The notes under the pieces were generated by a model. The model made no database searches. It had not been told where the DNA came from and saw nothing but the letters and a program-made list of their open reading frames with translations. From an uncultured Prevotella sp. (GTDB lineage Bacteria; Bacteroidota; Bacteroidia; Bacteroidales; Bacteroidaceae), in the NCBI GenBank assembly GCA_934229335.1, contig CAKQDQ010000029.1, positions 1 through 23,158 of the forward strand: a stretch of DNA of 23,158 nt, given 5' to 3'. The position numbers and the translations under genes are program-made. This document shows positions 5,717 through 12,154 of this stretch, in pieces (the first letter of the stretch is position 1; every line of letters starts with the position of its first letter).

Positions 5717-7699
5717 TTACTTTTGGATATTCATTTTACTCTTTGACTTAGAATGCTTCAAGGAGATATGATATGGTTCACCAAGAAGCATGATGTTATA
5801 TAAGTCACAGACCTCATTAAATCCTGAGCCTTTTATAATGTCTCCATCATCAGATATATCTATAAGTGACTCTATCCCAGCTAAACAAAGCAAGGCTCCC
5901 CAGGTGTAATTCGGATTACTGCACACTCTACCAGTCGTAGCAAAATAGTTCTCACCACAATATCCAGCACTATTCCAATTGTTCATAAATAGATGCACAC
6001 ACTTTTGGGCATATGCAGCTTTTAGCCAAGCAGGAGCATATTTTTTTACACCAAGCCAAACGAGATAGTTAGATGGTCCCCATATATTGCCAGACCAATA
6101 ACGCTGATGTATAAACTCAGGTTCTTTCCGAGAAATAGTAGGTAGAATCCATTCGCCCCAAAATTGATCGGGATCAGTCATAATCTGCAAGATCCTCTTG
6201 GCTTGTTCCTTGTTGGCTGCACCAGAGATAAGAGGATAGAAATTCTGTGGTCCCAGTTTTGTTAAAAAATCTCCAGGTGTGCCATCCTCATTGTCCCAAA
6301 AACGACTGCAATAGATTCCAAGTTTTTCGTTCCAAAGTTTTTCATTAATACGTTTGTTCATCTCTTCTGCGTCCTTCTTGTGTTGTTCGGCAGCTGTTTT
6401 GTCGCCGATGGCATTGGCTATAAGGGAGAGATAATGCGCATCCATCGCCCAAAGAGCACATAGGTCAACTGCGTAACAGTTCATGGTTGTCCCTATCATC
6501 TTGACTCCTTTCACCTTTTGAAAATGAGGAGTATCATCATATCCTGTCTCATACATGGCGATTTCAAAACTCCTACCTTCGTCTCCCCATTCCAACAAAC
6601 TATCTTTTTTTGCATTTCGATATTTCATCCACCAAGCATTCCATGCTTTTAGAACAGGATAGGCCTCACGCAAAAACTCTATGTCTGGACGTAATAAATG
6701 AGCTCGCCAAATGCACATTGCTCCCACTGGTGGTTGAGAATTACCTGTGCTTGGTCCCATTGACCAATGTCTTACATTACCTATCATTCCACTTGGCAAA
6801 GCACCATCCAAAACTGCACGAAATGTGGCCTTGGCCATGGCTGGATTGTCATAAGTAGCCATTAAACCATTGAAAAAACTATCCCAACAGAACACAGGGG
6901 CTTGGTTGGCATTTTTTAACCCAAAAGAACGTGATACGGGAATAAATAGTAATCGATCATCATTGCTATATACACGAGTATTGTTAAGATTATTGGTCAT
7001 AGCACCTACGAAGTCACCAATGGCTGTAATAGCCTTCGGACGTTTTCTCTCATATTTTTGACAAGCTTCTTTCAAAAGATGATCGATAACTTGAAAATCT
7101 GGTAGTGCGCCAAAACCTGCCACAAAGTATGTCGGTTTGCCAGAATCGCCAATACGCCATGTGGCATGTTTTCCATCGAAACTAACAAGTGAATCGCTCA
7201 CATTCATTTGCCATTTGCATTCTCCAAACGTACCTTTTGACATACCTTCTATGCCAAACAAAGTTTGTTGATAAGAACTCTTAAAACCAGGCCAGTTTTT
7301 TGTGAGGTCAAAAGAAAGATTTGTAGGATGTGATGCCACAATACGACCGATGGCAGCATCTCTGACTCTCGACCATTCAATCGTCACATTACTGTTGTCG
7401 TTGGTCTGGAAGCGGATACAATGGTAAGAGTCATCTGGAGCCACGATGCTCGCATTGTAATCATTTACTTGATGAGCTTGAGCGAATCCGGCTTCTTGTT
7501 CATCGAAAAGAACTGCGGTGAAGCGATTTGCACCCATCATTGGATTAATAACAAAGGCGGTTTGCCCCTCCTTGATAAAAGCTATGCCATTAGGGGCAGA
7601 ATAATAATAGTTACCAATCAAAATTTTGCTTGTCTGAGCATGTAACCCCAAACAACAACTCATGATGATTGATACTAAGAAAAATTTTACACTGTTCAT
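5717..7699 (-). CDS. Secreted GH63-like glycoside hydrolase
   Basis: This 660-residue exported enzyme probably cleaves alpha-linked glucosides or mannosides in the periplasm or outside the cell. The ATG at 7697-7699 gives a clean signal peptide (MNSVKFFLVSIIMSCCLGLHA, cut before QTSK). A longer frame opens with GTG at 7729 and is less likely. The N-terminal beta-sandwich (about 25-220) precedes an (alpha/alpha)6 barrel (about 225-615). Family-type motifs are WDSFF (272-276), TGYDDTP with the likely general acid Asp388, RYWSGNIWGPSNYL (533-546), and GENYFATTG with the likely base Glu583. This order resembles GH63 (YgjK-type) and trehalase-like enzymes; the exact substrate is not readable. The C-terminal extension past 615 is unusual and ends in a Lys/Ser-rich tail. 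It sits in the IS-bounded cassette next to its probable regulator. Confidence 0.82.
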   Translation of the reverse strand: MNSVKFFLVSIIMSCCLGLHAQTSKILIGNYYYSAPNGIAFIKEGQTAFVINPMMGANRFTAVLFDEQEAGFAQAHQVNDYNASIVAPDDSYHCIRFQTNDNSNVTIEWSRVRDAAIGRIVASHPTNLSFDLTKNWPGFKSSYQQTLFGIEGMSKGTFGECKWQMNVSDSLVSFDGKHATWRIGDSGKPTYFVAGFGALPDFQVIDHLLKEACQKYERKRPKAITAIGDFVGAMTNNLNNTRVYSNDDRLLFIPVSRSFGLKNANQAPVFCWDSFFNGLMATYDNPAMAKATFRAVLDGALPSGMIGNVRHWSMGPSTGNSQPPVGAMCIWRAHLLRPDIEFLREAYPVLKAWNAWWMKYRNAKKDSLLEWGDEGRSFEIAMYETGYDDTPHFQKVKGVKMIGTTMNCYAVDLCALWAMDAHYLSLIANAIGDKTAAEQHKKDAEEMNKRINEKLWNEKLGIYCSRFWDNEDGTPGDFLTKLGPQNFYPLISGAANKEQAKRILQIMTDPDQFWGEWILPTISRKEPEFIHQRYWSGNIWGPSNYLVWLGVKKYAPAWLKAAYAQKCVHLFMNNWNSAGYCGENYFATTGRVCSNPNYTWGALLCLAGIESLIDISDDGDIIKGSGFNEVCDLYNIMLLGEPYHISLKHSKSKSKMNIQK

Positions 7700-7731
7700 T
7701 GCTGTACATTTTTTAATTATAAATTGCACTG

Positions 7732-7739
7732 CAAAGATA
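7732..7739 (-). promoter_or_regulatory. -7 box of the glycosidase promoter
   Basis: TATCTTTG on the minus strand fits the consensus and lies 32 bp before the ATG. The expected -33 position (about 7760-7763) reads TACT, a poor match. This suggests an activator-dependent promoter. The phased palindromes begin just upstream. Confidence 0.5.
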
Positions 7740-7770
7740 GTGTAAACATGATGAAAGTTAGTAACACGGA

Positions 7771-7823
7771 TGTTGAATCAACACTCGTAAAATGTTGATT
7801 CAACATATCATCAGTGTTGATTC
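7771..7823. promoter_or_regulatory. Three palindromic sites phased at 22 bp
   Basis: TGTTGAATCAACA (7771-7783), TGTTGATTCAACA (7793-7805) and a partial third copy TGTTGATTC (7815-7823) have centres at 7777, 7799 and 7821, exactly 22 bp or two helical turns apart. Relative to the predicted glycosidase start (about 7726) they lie near -51, -73 and -95, on one helix face. This is an activator-like arrangement. The third copy spans the last codons of the regulator gene (Asn-Gln-His). The adjacent AraC-type regulator is the obvious candidate ligand, but this is inferred. Confidence 0.6.
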
Positions 7824-9727
7824 TTTATATAAGCAGTTGGGGTACAGCCATATTTCTCTTGAAATGCCTTGATGAGGTGGCTTGGAGAACTGAATCCTAC
7901 TTTTACAGATACATCTTGAACAGAATATCCTTCTAATAAGTATTTGAGGGCATTTTTTATTCGAACTTCTTTGATGAATGCACTTGGAGTTTTGCCAGAT
8001 TGACTCACTAGTTTCTTATACAATCCTGTTCTCTCCATGCATAAATCTTTACTCAGTTGCTCCACACCATAGTTGGGAGTCGTGAGATGGCTCTCAATCA
8101 AGTTCATGGCTTTTAGCGTGAGTTCTGTAGATGGTAGCTCTGCTATTTTTTCATTTTCTATGGTTGGTTGTTTCTTTCTACGTCTCAAAAAGAACCAAAG
8201 CCCCACAGTTAAACAAGCCATAATCAAAAGGATAAAAAACGCAATATGATACCATGGATGATGAATGTGCAAATCTAACTGGCATAATTTCGACTGCCAT
8301 GATTTGCCTGCCATCACTTGTACCGTATAATTTCCATAGCTTAAATCAGAGAGATTGAGGCTTAACATTCCTTTTTCGTCAACCTCGCCATTGCCACATG
8401 AGGCTTCATGCCAACATGTATCTGTACTACCTAACACTCGATAATAATAGGTTGTCAGTGTTGGCAGATAGTAGTTTTGGGCAGCAAACTGCAATGTTAG
8501 CTTACGGGGAATCCCCGTAAAGGATAATTCCTTGGTGAAGTTCTCTGCTTTTGGCAATTCTTTTGTGCCGCATTGTAACAATTCTCCATTTTTGATAATA
8601 TGGGATAAAATGGGGCGAAATCTTAACAATCCTGTGTTTTTTTGTATCATGCAAGGATGGGAATAGAAAATGCCTTTGTCGTAAGCTCCCAACCATAATC
8701 CACCATCTGAAGTTGCCAAAACTGTTCCCATTCTTCCTGAAGAAAGTTTCGAACCGTTTTCCATTGATAATGACTCAACCCTATTTAAATGTTCATCTTT
8801 TAAATCCAAGATATACAACAGATTGGGACTTGTCACGAAAGCATGCTGATTTCCTATGGACAATGTGTGTAAATAACCATTTACAGCAAGAATGGTCTTC
8901 CAACGGCGTGATTTTGTATCAAAACGTAACCAAATGGATTGCGAGTCTCCGCATCTCAATTGATATATATAATGGGTGCAGGTCTGGATTTTTGGGTCAT
9001 TATTAGTTGAACGGCGGTTGACTGACATTAGAAGAGAAGTGTTTTGATATTTTTTTACCTCTTGTTTTTTTAATGCCTGAGATGAATACAGAAACCTGCC
9101 ATCTGCGGCATTATAACACTCCACTTTGCTATTAGAATAAAACAAATAGACCTTGTTGTCTTTAAGTACTAAATCTTGAAGACGAACTGATTGGTGATGG
9201 GGCACTTTGATACGCAGCAGAGGTCTGTCAACACATCGTAAGATACCATGGCGTTCTAGAATCCACAATCCATGGTTGTCGTCACAAAACAAATCTTCTA
9301 TAGGAGTATTGATTTTGTAGTATCGTAAAATACTATCAAAATTCTCTACATATTTATAGGTGTGCAAATCAAAGCAACTCAATTTTTGTGGATAATTCTT
9401 TATCCACAAATGAGCCTGTTTGTCTTCATATAAATGGCAATGTCCTGTGAAATTAGGAATATTGATGAAATTATTAGCTCCTTGATGGATATAACGCAAA
9501 GATACTCCATCATAAATATTGATATTGTCTAATGTCGAGATGGCAATCCTTCCATCCATCAGTTCTATCATACATTGTACATTGCAAGAGCTTAGTCCAT
9601 CTTCTATGTTTAAGTTGCGGAATGGAACTTTCCAAGCATCTGCAAAGGCACCTTTAGTAAGTGCTAAAAATAGAACACATAGGTAAAAACAAATTCTACT
9701 TTTGTTAATGGGGTTGCTGTATGACAT
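7811..9727 (-). CDS. Membrane sensor / AraC-family regulator without kinase
   Basis: This 638-residue one-component transmembrane regulator has an N-terminal signal anchor (about 9-30) and a periplasmic beta-propeller-like sensor with repeats such as NIEDGLSSCNVQ and DNHGLWILERHGI (about 35-395). A Y_Y_Y domain (about 405-485, with YYYRVLG and LSYGNYTVQV), one membrane helix (about 494-515, followed by RRRKK) and an AraC HTH domain (about 540-638, ending FSSPSHLIKAFQEKYGCTPTAYIK) follow. This is the layout of Bacteroidetes hybrid two-component regulators minus the kinase, ATPase and receiver domains; those proteins run to about 1,300 residues. Signal transfer must therefore be direct, as proposed for SusR-like regulators. 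It probably senses a sugar and activates the glycosidase gene 111 bp downstream. Its promoter is at 9744-9775. Confidence 0.88.
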   Translation of the reverse strand: MSYSNPINKSRICFYLCVLFLALTKGAFADAWKVPFRNLNIEDGLSSCNVQCMIELMDGRIAISTLDNINIYDGVSLRYIHQGANNFINIPNFTGHCHLYEDKQAHLWIKNYPQKLSCFDLHTYKYVENFDSILRYYKINTPIEDLFCDDNHGLWILERHGILRCVDRPLLRIKVPHHQSVRLQDLVLKDNKVYLFYSNSKVECYNAADGRFLYSSQALKKQEVKKYQNTSLLMSVNRRSTNNDPKIQTCTHYIYQLRCGDSQSIWLRFDTKSRRWKTILAVNGYLHTLSIGNQHAFVTSPNLLYILDLKDEHLNRVESLSMENGSKLSSGRMGTVLATSDGGLWLGAYDKGIFYSHPCMIQKNTGLLRFRPILSHIIKNGELLQCGTKELPKAENFTKELSFTGIPRKLTLQFAAQNYYLPTLTTYYYRVLGSTDTCWHEASCGNGEVDEKGMLSLNLSDLSYGNYTVQVMAGKSWQSKLCQLDLHIHHPWYHIAFFILLIMACLTVGLWFFLRRRKKQPTIENEKIAELPSTELTLKAMNLIESHLTTPNYGVEQLSKDLCMERTGLYKKLVSQSGKTPSAFIKEVRIKNALKYLLEGYSVQDVSVKVGFSSPSHLIKAFQEKYGCTPTAYIKNQH

Positions 9728-9743
9728 AATCTGTATTTTTGTG

Positions 9744-9775
9744 CAAAGGTACTAAAAAACTATGAAAACATGAAA
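9744..9775 (-). promoter_or_regulatory. Promoter of the sensor/regulator gene
   Basis: On the minus strand, TTTC (9772-9775), a 20-base spacer and TACCTTTG (9744-9751) match the Bacteroidetes consensus with one mismatch. The start is expected near 9737, about 10 nt before the ATG. IS copy 2 begins at 9783, only 7 bp beyond the -33 box. Confidence 0.6.
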
Positions 9776-9995
9776 TGCGTAAGTAATGTTTAAAAATAAC
9801 TTGGTACATTCTTGTGTTACTTTCGTGAAGCAACACTTGGTTAAAAGATAGAGTTCTAAACTCCTCTTTTGCATCACATTTCTTATATAATTCCATTGTC
9901 ATAACTTTATATTTAGCTTATTGATTATTAACTATTCACATTCTTTATCCTGTTAGAAAAATTGCATCTTCGCAACTGATTTTCAGGCAGTTATA

Positions 9996-10607
9996 ATGAA
10001 TACAAAGATTCTAGCAGAAGTCTTTTCTAAAGACGATTTGACATACATTCAACAATTAGACGAACGTCAGCGTCGGCTATATTGTGCTACAAGAGGTATC
10101 AACATTGTCAAACATGGCGTTGCAGCCGTGTGTGCTTCTATGCGTATATCTATAAATACCATCTATAGAGGTATTCATGAACTCAAAAGCAAAGCAACTC
10201 TACCCAAGAAATCCGTCTGTGCTTCAGGAGGCGGTCGAAAGTCCATCTTGGAGGAGCATCCTGAATACCTGTCTCTGTTTGATGAGATTGTCCAAAACCA
10301 CATGGCAGGTCTTCCGCAAGACGACTTAGTAAGATGGTTAGACCTTTCGGTAACTCAAATCAAACAAATGTTCAAAGAACAAGCCTTTGCTATCTCCAGT
10401 TACATTGTTCGTAAGATGATAAAGCTCAGAGGCTTCAAGAAACGCTCTTTCCACAAGACCAAGACATTGAAGGATGTTGAGAACCGAGATGCTCAATTCA
10501 AAATGGTGGAATCCACTTGGACTTCTTGTGTGCGTATAGGAATACCTGTTCTCAGTATCGACACTAAGAAGAAGGAAATGCTGGGCAACTTCAAACGTTG
10601 CCGGTAA
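9996..10607 (+). CDS. ISAzo13-like transposase, N-terminal part (copy 2)
   Basis: The protein is identical to that at 4427-5038: 203 residues, HTH region, first catalytic Asp at 189 (LSIDTKKKE), stop directly after GNFKRCR. The interrupting stop and its context are the same in both copies, so the break is older than the duplication or is part of the working element. Confidence 0.85.
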   Translation: MNTKILAEVFSKDDLTYIQQLDERQRRLYCATRGINIVKHGVAAVCASMRISINTIYRGIHELKSKATLPKKSVCASGGGRKSILEEHPEYLSLFDEIVQNHMAGLPQDDLVRWLDLSVTQIKQMFKEQAFAISSYIVRKMIKLRGFKKRSFHKTKTLKDVENRDAQFKMVESTWTSCVRIGIPVLSIDTKKKEMLGNFKRCR

Positions 10608-11214
10608 GACCTTCTCACAACATGAACTAACTGCACTTGACCATGACTTTGCTTCTTTTTCTAAAGGAACCATCGTTCCGCACGGCATCTATGATGTGGA
10701 AAGGAACGTAGGGTATCTTACCCTAAGGAATAGCTATGACTCTGCAGAGTTCGTATGTGACAACATCGCACGCATTTGGAAGGACTACCTGCAATGGGAA
10801 TATCCGAAAGCTACCGCTATCTGCATTTTATGTGATGGAGGAGGCTCTAACTCTGCCTCGCATCATATTTTCAAGCAGGAACTTATGAAGTTGGCTGCCT
10901 CTCTCGGATTAGACATCATTATGGTGCATTACCCTCCATATTGCTCAAAGTACAATCCTATAGAACATAAGTCGTTTGCACATATAACTAGAGCTTGGAG
11001 CGGAGTCCAATTGCGGTCAGCTGAATATGCTTGTAAAAAAACAAATGAGACAACTACCTCCAAAGGCTTGGTCGTTTATGCCTCCATCAAGTCTAAGAAA
11101 TATCAAACTCAAAGAACGCTTGACGAATCATATGAATCCGAAAGGCTAAAGCGTATCGTTTTTGACGAGCAATTGCCTAAGTGGAACTATGTCGTCAGGT
11201 GCAAATCTGCTTAG
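10594..11214 (+). CDS. ISAzo13-like transposase, C-terminal part (copy 2)
   Basis: The protein is identical to the C-terminal part in copy 1. Transposase-like sequence resumes in the +1 frame at 10594; the first start codon in this frame is GTG at 10696. It carries the second catalytic Asp (LCDGGGSN) and the Glu (YNPIEH). It depends on frameshifting at TTCAAACGT (10590-10598) to make a complete enzyme. Confidence 0.8.
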   Translation, partial: NVAGKTFSQHELTALDHDFASFSKGTIVPHGIYDVERNVGYLTLRNSYDSAEFVCDNIARIWKDYLQWEYPKATAICILCDGGGSNSASHHIFKQELMKLAASLGLDIIMVHYPPYCSKYNPIEHKSFAHITRAWSGVQLRSAEYACKKTNETTTSKGLVVYASIKSKKYQTQRTLDESYESERLKRIVFDEQLPKWNYVVRCKSA

Positions 11215-11303
11215 CATTTTTGTACCAAGTTATTGTTTTACCATTACTTAGCAACACGACTGTTATGATTATTGGTAGCGTCAAGCAGATTTTCCGAAAT
11301 TCT

Positions 11304-11335
11304 CTTGGAATATATATTTTTTATTATTATCTTTG
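11304..11335 (+). promoter_or_regulatory. Promoter of the small secreted protein gene
   Basis: CTTG (11304-11307), a 20-base spacer and TATCTTTG (11328-11335) fit the Bacteroidetes promoter with one -33 mismatch. The start is near 11342 and leaves a leader of about 137 nt. The promoter is 57 bp beyond the right end of IS copy 2 and intact. Confidence 0.6.
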
Positions 11336-11478
11336 CGAAATAATTATATTCAAGTTCGAATTTAGACCGTTCCTTTCTATATCCGACACTTCAGTAATTA
11401 TATTCGTAAAACAAGAAATTAGGTCTGATAAGAGAGAATTTTACTACAACCTATAATTTGTTTACCAATAAAATAATA

Positions 11479-12036
11479 ATGCGTATGAAAAAGAAATCTA
11501 TGTTTACCGCCATGCTATTGTCTCTCGCCTTGTCTGCCTCTGCACAGGTAGAGTTTCTCTATACAGACTTTGGACGTAACGTTATCTGCCGTGAGAAGAA
11601 ACTCTTCTGGATGGACGGAGACGATGATCCATGCTTCAACATTACTAATTATAAGAAAACTGGTAATAAGGAAACGTTTAACCTTGCTGGCAAAGACCCC
11701 AGCGATGGAAAATATAGCGTCACGATAACGCTGAACGGTGATAAAGCCTCACACATCGTAATGAAGGGTTCCATTACCTATTCTTCTTCTGTTAACGTTA
11801 AGACGGAGAAGGAGGCTGACAGAGACCTCGTTAGTTATTTCAGAAAACAAGCGGGGTACGCTGACGCATCTGGTATACCTGGAGGCAGTGTATCTGGTGG
11901 TAGAGTGTCTGGTGGCAGTGTGCCAAGTAAGGAGAGTATGAAAAGCGGGGGCGGTAAGGATGTTACTGAGCAGGTAGGCGATGCTGCTAAGCAGACTTTC
12001 AACAAAGTGAAGGGACTGTTTAAGAAGAAGAAGTAG
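11479..12036 (+). CDS. Small secreted protein of unknown function
   Basis: The ATG at 11479 (or a second at 11485) gives about 185 residues with a clear signal peptide (MRMKKKSMFTAMLLSLALSASA, cut before QVEFLYTD). A longer frame opens with TTG at 11458 and is less likely. The mature part has a mixed alpha/beta stretch (to about residue 120), a short Gly/Ser/Val repeat region (GGSVSGGRVSGGSVPS) and a strongly basic amphipathic C terminus (KQTFNKVKGLFKKKK) that could contact membrane or polyanions. I recognise no family. It stands alone with its own promoter and a bidirectional terminator. Confidence 0.75.
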   Translation: MRMKKKSMFTAMLLSLALSASAQVEFLYTDFGRNVICREKKLFWMDGDDDPCFNITNYKKTGNKETFNLAGKDPSDGKYSVTITLNGDKASHIVMKGSITYSSSVNVKTEKEADRDLVSYFRKQAGYADASGIPGGSVSGGRVSGGSVPSKESMKSGGGKDVTEQVGDAAKQTFNKVKGLFKKKK

Positions 12037-12085
12037 TAACGCCCCGACCTTATTGCGATGTGATGTTTTAAGAACCACTATAAAT

Positions 12086-12128
12086 AAAAAAGACAGTTAA
12101 CCTAACGTTAGATTAACTGTCTTTTTTT
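12086..12128. terminator. Bidirectional intrinsic terminator
   Basis: GACAGTTAA and TTAACTGTC flank the self-complementary core CTAACGTTAG with one C/A mismatch on each side. The stem has A-rich and T-rich outer ends (left arm from 12086, right arm to 12128). It serves the convergent genes ending at 12036 (plus) and 12155 (minus). Confidence 0.85.
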
Positions 12129-12154
12129 AGTATCTTTACGCCTTGGAAGGTGTT

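Larger units (their letters stand above)
9783..11247 (+). mobile_element. ISAzo13-like insertion sequence, copy 2
   Basis: This copy has the same length (1465 bp), orientation, terminal repeats (9783-9807 and 11222-11247) and reading-frame layout as the copy at 4214-5678. I noticed no base differences, but could not align exhaustively. The flanks are TAA on the left and TTA on the right. Together with copy 1 the element encloses a 4.1-kb segment (5679-9782) with the glycosidase and regulator genes, in the form of a composite transposon. Confidence 0.9.

Noticed and set aside
11181..11456. Open frame running out of IS copy 2 into flanking DNA
   Set aside because: It starts in the end of the transposase gene in another frame and crosses the IS boundary and a good promoter; no protein features.
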